Below, one piece after another: positions 32,551 through 39,450 of a DNA stretch of 64,000 bases. The DNA is from Nonlabens ulvanivorans (GTDB lineage: Bacteria; Bacteroidota; Bacteroidia; Flavobacteriales; Flavobacteriaceae). Position numbers and translations under genes: made by a program. The notes under the pieces were generated by a model. The model saw only the letters and a list, made by a program, of their open reading frames with translations. It made no database searches and was not told the DNA's origin. The stretch is from the NCBI RefSeq assembly GCF_000732625.1, contig NZ_JPJI01000032.1:806001-870000 (forward strand), given 5' to 3'. Numbering within the stretch: position 1 is the first letter of the stretch; each line of letters starts with the position of its first letter.

Positions 32551-33234
32551 CTAAGCCATACGCTCTTTCCACAAAAACTTACCGAAGTCTAAAACAGCGT
32601 CTAATGGAGTATTATCAAAAACATCAAATATGGTATTCACAGATTTCTCGATAGCCATATCTGTCTTTTCAAATCCAGCACTATCATCATCCATCCAGAA
32701 TTTCATTAAGAATAACATTTGTACCCAAGCACCTTCGCTATAAATAGTCTCACTGCGTTCTAAAAGTATATTGGTCTTGTTCTCATTGCGCTCTTGGATC
32801 AATTCCTTAGCAAACCCTTTTACATGCTTGCGCAATCCTTTGAGTTGCTCCATCTTATTCATCATGTGCAGATTCTCTTTAAGAGTAAAAAGCACATAGC
32901 TTCTATTTAAGGTAAGTAACTCAAAGAAAGTATAGAAAAACGTGAGCATTTTTTCACGATTTGAAAAATGCGCATATTCTTCGTTTTTATGAGCTACATC
33001 CATAGTCATGGTGAAGAAAGTGTTCCAGATATCTTTACGCAACCCATCAAAATTACCGAAGAAGTTATAAAATTCTGATTCAGACATGTTGTTGTCCTTA
33101 GCAAATTTGTAAACGCTCTTAGGTGTTTTTTCATGCTCAAGAACATAATCCATATAAGCAGTAATCACGTCATGACGAGTGATTTCTTTCTTTTTAGCAG
33201 TCTTTTTTGGGGTGGTTTTCTTTGCCGTTGCCAT
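32551..33234 (-). CDS. TetR-family transcriptional regulator (Bacteroidetes type)
   Basis: 227 residues. A Lys-rich N-terminal tail (AKKTTPKKTAKKKE) precedes a TetR-type HTH at about 18-65 (SVYKFAKDNNMSESEFYNFFG), followed by an all-helical ligand/dimer domain with many aromatic residues. It precedes the ABC1 kinase gene in the same direction, an arrangement I would expect to be functional: the regulator may control the kinase or sense a lipid-like ligand. A minus-strand TAGTTTTG box lies at 33294-33301. Confidence 0.85.
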   Translation of the reverse strand: MATAKKTTPKKTAKKKEITRHDVITAYMDYVLEHEKTPKSVYKFAKDNNMSESEFYNFFGNFDGLRKDIWNTFFTMTMDVAHKNEEYAHFSNREKMLTFFYTFFELLTLNRSYVLFTLKENLHMMNKMEQLKGLRKHVKGFAKELIQERNENKTNILLERSETIYSEGAWVQMLFLMKFWMDDDSAGFEKTDMAIEKSVNTIFDVFDNTPLDAVLDFGKFLWKERMA

Positions 33235-33293
33235 AATAAATTACTTTAGTGTAAAGATATGAATTGTTTAACTTATTAGTACATATGTTTAAA

Positions 33294-33301
33294 CAAAACT
33301 A
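33294..33301 (-). promoter_or_regulatory. -7 promoter box (TAGTTTTG) for the TetR/ABC1 unit
   Basis: Exact TAnnTTTG match on the minus strand, 60 bases before the TetR start codon; no clear -33 element. Confidence 0.3.
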
Positions 33302-33352
33302 TGTTAAGGTTTAGTCGTCAGTTTTAGTTAAAACTTAAAGTGATTGCATAAA

Positions 33353-33385
33353 AAAATCCCTCTTGAAACTTTCAAGAGGGATTTT
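33353..33385 (-). terminator. Terminator after the MORN-like gene
   Basis: Perfect 15-base arms AAAATCCCTCTTGAA / TTCAAGAGGGATTTT with a 3-base loop and a T run on the minus strand. Confidence 0.85.
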
Positions 33386-33405
33386 CTAGATTGATAGTGT
33401 ATTGC

Positions 33406-33765
33406 TTACGGTTTGTTAGTTGCTACTGGGTTTTTGTTTACCCAAGTGTTTACTGACACGATAGCATTATTACTATAATCTACTTCTGTAAGTTTTTCAT
33501 CATTCCAGAAAAACCATTTTCCAGCTTTCTCACCATTTTTATATTCGGCTTGAGCGCTTTTTTGTCCTTCCAGATCATATGAAATCCACTCACCATGTCT
33601 TTCATTGTTTTCATTAAACATTCCGACTTGTGCTACAGTTCCATCAGAATAAAAATAAGTAGCTTTTATAGTTCCGTCGTTTTGCTTTTCAAATTGTGGT
33701 TTTGTCTCTTGTGCCATTGCAATTACTCCTACAAAAAGTGCGCACATAAAAATTAATTTCTTCAT
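33406..33765 (-). CDS. Small secreted MORN-like repeat protein
   Basis: 119 residues. Signal peptide 1-18 (ending VIAMAQ). The mature part contains MORN-variant units of the form YSDGTVAQVGMFNENNERHG and KNGEKAGKWFFWNDE, as in the YwqK-like family. Function unknown; the 'antitoxin' label carried by some relatives is not supported by context here, since no toxin partner is adjacent. Expression is probably regulated: a minus-strand TAAATTTG box (33787-33794) with CAA/TTG 20 bases upstream is overlapped by an 11-base-phased repeat array. A strong terminator follows. Confidence 0.82.
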   Translation of the reverse strand: MKKLIFMCALFVGVIAMAQETKPQFEKQNDGTIKATYFYSDGTVAQVGMFNENNERHGEWISYDLEGQKSAQAEYKNGEKAGKWFFWNDEKLTEVDYSNNAIVSVNTWVNKNPVATNKP

Positions 33766-33786
33766 CGTTCCGTCATTTTAGATAAT

Positions 33787-33817
33787 CAAATTTAACTTTA
33801 AAAATACATATAAGCAA
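33787..33817 (-). promoter_or_regulatory. Promoter of the MORN-like gene
   Basis: On the minus strand TTG (33815-33817), a 20-base spacer, TAAATTTG (33787-33794); both halves match the Bacteroidetes promoter. The ATG is 21 bases further on. Confidence 0.55.
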
Positions 33818-33843
33818 CATTCAGGTAACATTAAATTTACATT
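33793..33843. promoter_or_regulatory. Phased TAACATT repeat array (candidate regulator-binding site)
   Basis: Seven-base units spaced exactly 11 bases apart: TAACTTT (33793), ATACATA (33804), CAACATT (33815), TAACATT (33826), TTACATT (33837). The three rightmost match well and the first two loosely. A 7+4 direct-repeat layout is typical of OmpR/PhoB-type winged-helix regulators. It overlaps the promoter of the MORN-like gene. Confidence 0.45.
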
Positions 33844-33967
33844 AGAGGCTTAATCTACTGTTAAAGAGTGCGTTGTACTTTATTGAAACTAACGATTTTT
33901 GACGTTAAAGTTCGCTATTGCCACATAATCTTTGCTTTATTGCTGCTCGAGATGTTTAAAATCGGCT

Positions 33968-33975
33968 TATTTTTG
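33968..33975 (+). promoter_or_regulatory. -7 promoter box (TATTTTTG) for aspS
   Basis: Exact TAnnTTTG match 21 bases before the aspS ATG; -33 element not clear. Confidence 0.4.
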
Positions 33976-33996
33976 CAGCTTATTATATGAATAGTT

Positions 33997-35745
33997 ATGT
34001 ATAGATCACACGATTGTGGTAGCCTGCGCGCTAGCGATGTAAATAAAGAAGTAACACTGGCCGGTTGGGTTCAAAAAAGCCGTGATAAAGGTTTTATGGT
34101 TTGGGTGGATTTAAGAGACCGTTATGGCGTTACTCAATTAATCTTTGATGAAGAACGTACCGATAAAGCCTTGCTAGAAAGAGCGCAAAAACTAGGTCGT
34201 GAGTTTGTGATACAGGTTAAGGGTACCGTGATTGAACGTGAATCTAAAAATGCTAAAATGTCTACAGGTGATGTAGAGATTCTCGTAAAAGAATTGAACA
34301 TTTTAAGTGAGTCTAAAACGCCACCTTTTACCATAGAAGATAATACTGATGGTGGAGAAGAGTTGCGTATGAAGTATCGCTATCTAGACATACGTCGTAA
34401 TCCAGTGCGCGAGAACTTGATTTTCCGTTCTAAGGTTGCGATGGAAGTACGTAATTTTCTAGCCGGTAAAGATTTTATCGAGGTAGAAACGCCGGTACTT
34501 ATTAAATCGACGCCAGAAGGTGCTCGTGACTTTGTCGTGCCATCGCGTATGAATGAAGGGCAATTTTATGCCTTACCACAGTCGCCACAGACCTTTAAGC
34601 AACTGCTTATGGTAGGTGGAATGGATAAGTATTTCCAGATTGTAAAATGTTTCCGTGATGAAGACCTGCGTGCAGATCGTCAACCAGAGTTTACACAAAT
34701 AGACTGCGAGATGTCATTTGTAGAGCAAGAAGATGTGTTGAATATATTTGAGGACATGACACGTCACTTATTGAAAAAGGTAAAGAACATCGATGTTGCA
34801 GATTTCCCTCGCATGACTTATGAAGATGCGATGAAGAAATATGGTAATGATAAACCAGATATCCGTTTTGGGATGGAGTTTGGTGAGTTAGACGCTTTCG
34901 CGAAAGCGAAGGACTTCAAAATCTTTAACGAGGCAGAATTAGTTGTGGGAATAGCAGTTCCCGGTGCTAATAGTTACACGAGAAAAGAAATTGATAAATT
35001 AATTGATTGGGTAAGACGTCCACAAGTTGGTGCGCTAGGAATGGTTTATGTGCGTTGTAATGAAGACGGAACGTATAAGTCTAGCGTTGATAAGTTTTAT
35101 GACCAAGAAGATCTTGCAAACTGGGCAAAAGCTACTGGTGCAAAAGCTGGTGATTTAATTTGCGTATTGTCTGGTCCTGCAAATAAGACTAGAACACAGT
35201 TAAGTGCTTTAAGAATGGAAATGGCTGAGCGTCTAGGATTACGTGATCCAGAAGTATTTGCACCATTATGGGTTGTAGATTTCCCGCTATTAGAATGGGA
35301 TGAAGACACAGAGCGCTATCACGCGATGCATCATCCATTTACTTCTCCTAAACCAGAAGACATTGATAAGTTAGAAACAGATCCAGGTAATGTGCGTGCA
35401 AACGCTTACGATCTTGTGATGAATGGTAATGAGATAGGTGGTGGATCAGTAAGAATATTTGATAAGAAATTACAGGCATTAATGTTTGACCATTTAGGAT
35501 TCACACCAGATGAGGCAAGAGCCCAGTTTGGTTTCTTGATGGACGCCTTTGAATATGGTGCGCCACCACATGCAGGATTAGCATTTGGATTTGATAGATT
35601 AGTTTCTATCCTAGGTGGACAAGAAACGATACGTGACTTTATTGCTTTTCCTAAGAACAATAGTGGTCGCGATGTAATGATCGATGCACCTAGTGCAATT
35701 GATCAAGAGCAGTTAACAGAGTTAAACTTGAAGGTTACGTTATAA
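33997..35745 (+). CDS. aspS: Aspartyl-tRNA synthetase
   Basis: Charges tRNA-Asp. 582 residues, full bacterial length. N-terminal OB-fold anticodon domain ([26 protein letters not shown]), class II catalytic domain with motif 1 around [15 protein letters not shown], motif 2 [18 protein letters not shown], the GAD-type insertion domain, and motif 3 ([14 protein letters not shown]). The start is 33997: the ATG 12 bases earlier runs into a stop. A palindrome copy (34893-34908) is read as DAFAKAKDF in the insertion domain, which tolerates sequence variation. Confidence 0.97.
   Translation: MYRSHDCGSLRASDVNKEVTLAGWVQKSRDKGFMVWVDLRDRYGVTQLIFDEERTDKALLERAQKLGREFVIQVKGTVIERESKNAKMSTGDVEILVKELNILSESKTPPFTIEDNTDGGEELRMKYRYLDIRRNPVRENLIFRSKVAMEVRNFLAGKDFIEVETPVLIKSTPEGARDFVVPSRMNEGQFYALPQSPQTFKQLLMVGGMDKYFQIVKCFRDEDLRADRQPEFTQIDCEMSFVEQEDVLNIFEDMTRHLLKKVKNIDVADFPRMTYEDAMKKYGNDKPDIRFGMEFGELDAFAKAKDFKIFNEAELVVGIAVPGANSYTRKEIDKLIDWVRRPQVGALGMVYVRCNEDGTYKSSVDKFYDQEDLANWAKATGAKAGDLICVLSGPANKTRTQLSALRMEMAERLGLRDPEVFAPLWVVDFPLLEWDEDTERYHAMHHPFTSPKPEDIDKLETDPGNVRANAYDLVMNGNEIGGGSVRIFDKKLQALMFDHLGFTPDEARAQFGFLMDAFEYGAPPHAGLAFGFDRLVSILGGQETIRDFIAFPKNNSGRDVMIDAPSAIDQEQLTELNLKVTL
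34893..34908. repeat. GCTTTCGCGAAAGC palindrome, copy 10
   Basis: Exact 16-base palindrome inside aspS, read as AFAKA in the insertion domain. Confidence 0.95.
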
Positions 35746-35770
35746 TCGTTAAGTATCAAGATGAGATAGC

Positions 35771-35830
35771 TCACATTGAGCTTGTCGGAGACGTGATTTA
35801 TGACAATAGGTTGATTTTTTGACAAGCTCA
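35771..35830. repeat. CTTCGACAAGCTCAG-type repeats, copies B and C in inverted orientation
   Basis: TGAGCTTGTC (35777-35786) and GACAAGCTCA (35821-35830) are perfect 10-base inverted arms. The left copy continues like copy A at 32395. The pair lies just after aspS and may form a hairpin. Confidence 0.6.
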
Positions 35831-35869
35831 TCATTTCATTTTATAGTTCAATTTTAGTGAAAAGTTTTA

Positions 35870-36103
35870 ATGAAAATTATAAGCATACTATTAATAGGAG
35901 TCATCATTACCTTAATTATAGGTTTTTATAATCTGTATAATGGCGGTGATTATGCGCTAGCACAAAAGACGATAGGTGCCGCTGTGATGACTTTGTTTTT
36001 TATAGTAATGCCTGGTTTTTTAATCGTGCGCTATAAAGACAAGAAATTGAAATCATTCATCTGGAATCCAGATGCTTTGAGAGATGATGATGAGGAAGAA
36101 TAG
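35870..36103 (+). CDS. Small membrane protein, two transmembrane helices
   Basis: 77 residues. Helices at about 3-22 (IISILLIGVIITLIIGFYNL) and 35-54, then a basic patch and an acidic tail (DALRDDDEEE). Family not recognised; no partner is evident. It lies between aspS and the convergent tadA, with its stop four bases from that of tadA. Confidence 0.7.
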   Translation: MKIISILLIGVIITLIIGFYNLYNGGDYALAQKTIGAAVMTLFFIVMPGFLIVRYKDKKLKSFIWNPDALRDDDEEE

Positions 36104-36106
36104 GCC

Positions 36107-36556
36107 TTAATTCAAGCTTCTTTTTCTAGCAAAAAATTCATTTATTATTGCACTACATTCTTCTTCTAGAATTCCCGAAACGACCTTGGTTTTAGGATGT
36201 AACTGTGTTCCCATTTTAAGATAACCTCTATGTTCATCGCTCGCTCCGTACACTATATTTGATATTTGAGACCAGTAAAGAGCACCAGCGCACATCTGGC
36301 AAGGTTCTAGTGTGACGTAAAGTGTGCAATCTTTTAAGTATTTACCTCCTAAAAAACTTGCTCCAGCGGTAATGGCTTGCATCTCTGCATGTGCGGTAAC
36401 GTCAGTCAACGTTTCTGTAAGGTTGTGACCTTTGGCAATAATGCGATTTTGAGTAACGATTACAGCACCAACGGGAATTTCACCACGATCTAAGGCAGTT
36501 TGCGCTTCTTGTAACGCTTTTTTCATAAAATACTCGTGGTCGTAAGGCTCTATCAT
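36107..36556 (-). CDS. tadA: tRNA-specific adenosine deaminase
   Basis: Converts A34 to inosine in tRNA-Arg(ACG). 149 residues, normal. Zinc-dependent deaminase motif: His and Glu in TAHAEMQAI, and the two cysteines in LEPCQMCAGAL. N-terminal ALQEAQTALDRGEIPVGAVIV is typical. Zinc ligands are complete, so it should be active. Confidence 0.95.
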   Translation of the reverse strand: MIEPYDHEYFMKKALQEAQTALDRGEIPVGAVIVTQNRIIAKGHNLTETLTDVTAHAEMQAITAGASFLGGKYLKDCTLYVTLEPCQMCAGALYWSQISNIVYGASDEHRGYLKMGTQLHPKTKVVSGILEEECSAIINEFFARKRSLN

Positions 36557-36692
36557 GGTTTAAAAATAAAACTAAAATCAAAATCAAAATCAATTTGGGT
36601 GTGATTAATATTAAATCATCTACAAATGGGAACTTGAAGAGACATTTTTATGGCAAGAATCTTGATGTTAAGAAAACCTTAATTCACCAATT

Positions 36693-37631
36693 ATGGGAAA
36701 GTATTATTCATTGCGCATTCCAGAGCCATGTCATGAAGATTGGAACCAAATGACACCTAGCGTTAAAGGAAGACACTGTAGTTCTTGTGATAAAACAGTG
36801 ATTGATTTTACCATAATGAGCGATTACCAGATTAAAGATTTTTTAAAAATGAATCAAGGTCAGAAGCTCTGTGGACATATTAAAAAATCTCAGTTAGATT
36901 TGATTCATATAAAAATTCCGGTTCAAGCTTTAAGTACATACCGATTAGGACATCGTTCTTTTTTACTGGCATTGTTGATTGTGATGGGAACAAGTTTGAT
37001 GAGCTGTAAGGATGATTATGGTAATAAAGTAAAGATTGATCAGGTTGAGGTTGTGGATTCTTTAGGACAATCGATTGATGATATTCCTATTACAGGAGGA
37101 TTACATAGGCCACCTATGGATCCTAGTTCATGTAAATCGGCAATAGATTCCACTCAGCAGCAACCAGTAGAAGACATAATTCCTGTAGTTGGAAAATTAC
37201 CTATTCCGCCACCACCACCTATAGTAGGAGAAATTATAGAGGTTCAAGGTGGAATAGGTTGGGATATTCCAGAGATTCCAGAAGTTCCTTTTGCTATTGT
37301 TGAGAAAGTGCCTCAGTTTCCAGAAACTCCATTTGAATTAAGTGAAGAAGAGTCTAGGAAATATTTTCAAAGTAAAATAAATGAGCATGTTGACCGGCAT
37401 TTTAACACTTCTGTTTGTGTAAACTTAGAAGGAAGACAAAAGATAACCACACAATTCTCGATAAATGAAAAAGGAAAAATAGTAGATGTGAAAGTTAGAG
37501 CTCCACAAGATCAGTTAGAAAAAGAAACAAGAAGAGTTCTTGCTCTATTACCAGATTTCATACCAGGAAAACAAAATGGAGAAGTAACAACAGTAATATA
37601 TTCCTTACCGATAATATTTGAAATTAAATAA
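36693..37631 (+). CDS. Cys-motif N-domain plus TonB-C-like membrane protein
   Basis: 312 residues in three parts. The N-terminal ~75 residues carry four Cys in a pattern seen in flavobacterial proteins (EPCHEDWNQMTPSVKGRHCS, then SC and later LCGH), probably a small metal-binding domain. A transmembrane or lipid-type segment follows at about 92-110 (FLLALLIVMGTSLMSC). A proline-rich linker (LPIPPPPPIVGE) then leads to a C-terminal TonB-C-like domain (about 225-312, TQFSINEKGKIVDVKV). The layout resembles an unusual energy-transducer or anchor protein with its N-domain in the cytoplasm. Function unproven. Confidence 0.75.
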   Translation: MGKYYSLRIPEPCHEDWNQMTPSVKGRHCSSCDKTVIDFTIMSDYQIKDFLKMNQGQKLCGHIKKSQLDLIHIKIPVQALSTYRLGHRSFLLALLIVMGTSLMSCKDDYGNKVKIDQVEVVDSLGQSIDDIPITGGLHRPPMDPSSCKSAIDSTQQQPVEDIIPVVGKLPIPPPPPIVGEIIEVQGGIGWDIPEIPEVPFAIVEKVPQFPETPFELSEEESRKYFQSKINEHVDRHFNTSVCVNLEGRQKITTQFSINEKGKIVDVKVRAPQDQLEKETRRVLALLPDFIPGKQNGEVTTVIYSLPIIFEIK

Positions 37632-37669
37632 TCAGCACATCAACTCAACAAAAAATTAGTTTTCATCTT

Positions 37670-37677
37670 ACCTTTGA
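37670..37677 (+). promoter_or_regulatory. -7 promoter box (TACCTTTG) immediately before dxs
   Basis: Exact TAnnTTTG match ending three bases before the ATG of dxs, which implies a leaderless message; no -33 TTG at proper distance. Confidence 0.35.
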
Positions 37678-37680
37678 GGA

Positions 37681-39450
37681 ATGTCTCAAACACTACTTTC
37701 TCAAATCAACTCACCTGCCGACTTAAAAGGTCTAGATGAAAATGAGTTACCGCAAATTGCTCAAGAATTGCGCGATTTTATTATTGAGGTAGTAGCTACT
37801 AAAGAAGGTCATTTAGGTGCAAGTCTAGGAGTTGTCGAGCTCACCATTGCGTTACACTATGTGTTTGATACGCCAGAAGATTTACTGGTTTGGGATGTAG
37901 GTCATCAGGCTTATGGCCATAAAATATTGACAGGTAGGCGAGATGTTTTTCGTACGAACAGAGACTTGAACGGTATCTCTGGATTTCCTAAAAGAGATGA
38001 AAGTGTTTATGACACCTTTGGAGTAGGTCACAGTTCTACTTCTATCAGTGCTGCGCTAGGAATGGCGATGGCTAGCCAGTTGAGAGGAATCGACAGAAAA
38101 CACATTGCTGTAGTAGGTGATGCTAGTATTGCCAGCGGTATGGCATTTGAAGCGCTCAATCATGCAGGAGTAAGCGATGCAGATTTATTGGTGATTCTCA
38201 ACGATAATGCTATCGGAATAGATCCTGCCGTAGGCGCATTAAAAGATTACCTTACTAAGACCAAATCTGGTAAAGAAACAGGTCGCGATAATATATTTGA
38301 ATCGTTAAATTTTGATTATTCTGGTCCTATCGATGGGCATGACTTACCACTTTTATTAAAAGAACTAAAAAGACAAAAATCTCTTAAAGGTCCACGATTA
38401 CTCCACGTAAGAACCACCAAAGGGAAAGGTCTCAAACAGGCAGAAATTGATCAAGTACGCTATCACGCGCCCGGTAAATTTGATAAAATTACAGGTGATA
38501 TCACACCAGCAGATACGAGTTTATTGCCACCTAAGTTTCAAGAAGTTTTTGGAAATACCATTGTAGAACTTGCTGAGCAAAACGAGAATATCATAGGGAT
38601 CACGCCAGCCATGCCTACTGGAAGTTCCATGAAGATCATGATGAATGCTATGCCTGATCGTGCATTTGATGTCGGAATTGCAGAGCAGCACGCCGTAACA
38701 CTTGCGGCAGGAATGGCTACACAAGGATTAGTTCCTTTTTGTAATATTTATTCTACTTTTTTACAACGCGCCTATGATCAAGTTATTCATGATGTAGCAT
38801 TACAAAAATTACCTGTTGTTTTCTGTCTGGATCGTGCAGGTTTAGTAGGTCAGGATGGAGCGACTCACCATGGTAATTTTGATCTTGCTTATTTAAATTG
38901 TATTCCAGATTTAATTATTGCTGCGCCTATGGATGCCATCGAGTTAAGGAATATGATGTATACCGCGCAATTAGGTCTTGAGTTACCTATAGCGATCAGG
39001 TATCCTCGTGGTCGTGGTCGTATATTGAACTGGCAACAACCTTTTCAGAAACTACCAATTGGTCAGTCTCGTGTGATTCATTTAGGTACTAAGATCGCTG
39101 TTCTTTCTATAGGTTCTATAGGAGCAATGATAGATGATTTAATCAGTGATGAAGAACTTGATGTCACTCATGTAGATATGCGTTTCTTAAAACCGTTTGA
39201 CCACGATATGTTAGATGATATTTTTGAGCAGCACGAGCACATTATCACTATAGAAGATGGAACCATTATAGGTGGATTAGGCAGTATGGTAGTAGATTAC
39301 GCTTCCGCGAAAGCGTATAAAAACAACATCTATAAACTAGGAATCCCAGATGTATTTATACAACATGGCCCCACAAAAGACCTGCATAAAATAGCTGGAA
39401 TTGATAGTGAGACCGTATATAATTTAATCAGTGATTTATCTACTCGATAA
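37681..39450 (+). CDS. dxs: 1-deoxy-D-xylulose-5-phosphate synthase
   Basis: First enzyme of the MEP isoprenoid pathway: condenses pyruvate and glyceraldehyde-3-phosphate using thiamine diphosphate. 589 residues, slightly shorter than the usual ~620. Motifs: VWDVGHQAYGHKILTGR, FGVGHSSTSISAALGMA, the TPP-binding GDASIASGMAFEALNHAG, and the pyrimidine-domain FDVGIAEQHAVTLAAGMA. The variant palindrome at 39300-39315 is read as YASAKAYK near the C-terminus. The end overlaps the convergent T9SS gene by 11 bases. It fits with the polyprenyl synthase at 57.5 kb. Confidence 0.96.
   Translation: MSQTLLSQINSPADLKGLDENELPQIAQELRDFIIEVVATKEGHLGASLGVVELTIALHYVFDTPEDLLVWDVGHQAYGHKILTGRRDVFRTNRDLNGISGFPKRDESVYDTFGVGHSSTSISAALGMAMASQLRGIDRKHIAVVGDASIASGMAFEALNHAGVSDADLLVILNDNAIGIDPAVGALKDYLTKTKSGKETGRDNIFESLNFDYSGPIDGHDLPLLLKELKRQKSLKGPRLLHVRTTKGKGLKQAEIDQVRYHAPGKFDKITGDITPADTSLLPPKFQEVFGNTIVELAEQNENIIGITPAMPTGSSMKIMMNAMPDRAFDVGIAEQHAVTLAAGMATQGLVPFCNIYSTFLQRAYDQVIHDVALQKLPVVFCLDRAGLVGQDGATHHGNFDLAYLNCIPDLIIAAPMDAIELRNMMYTAQLGLELPIAIRYPRGRGRILNWQQPFQKLPIGQSRVIHLGTKIAVLSIGSIGAMIDDLISDEELDVTHVDMRFLKPFDHDMLDDIFEQHEHIITIEDGTIIGGLGSMVVDYASAKAYKNNIYKLGIPDVFIQHGPTKDLHKIAGIDSETVYNLISDLSTR
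39300..39315. repeat. Palindrome, copy 11 (one-base variant)
   Basis: CGCTTCCGCGAAAGCG, one mismatch to the core, inside dxs; read as ASAKA. Confidence 0.85.

Noticed and set aside
33406-33765. MORN-like protein as an antitoxin
   Set aside because: Some relatives carry that label, but no toxin gene is adjacent and the protein has a signal peptide.
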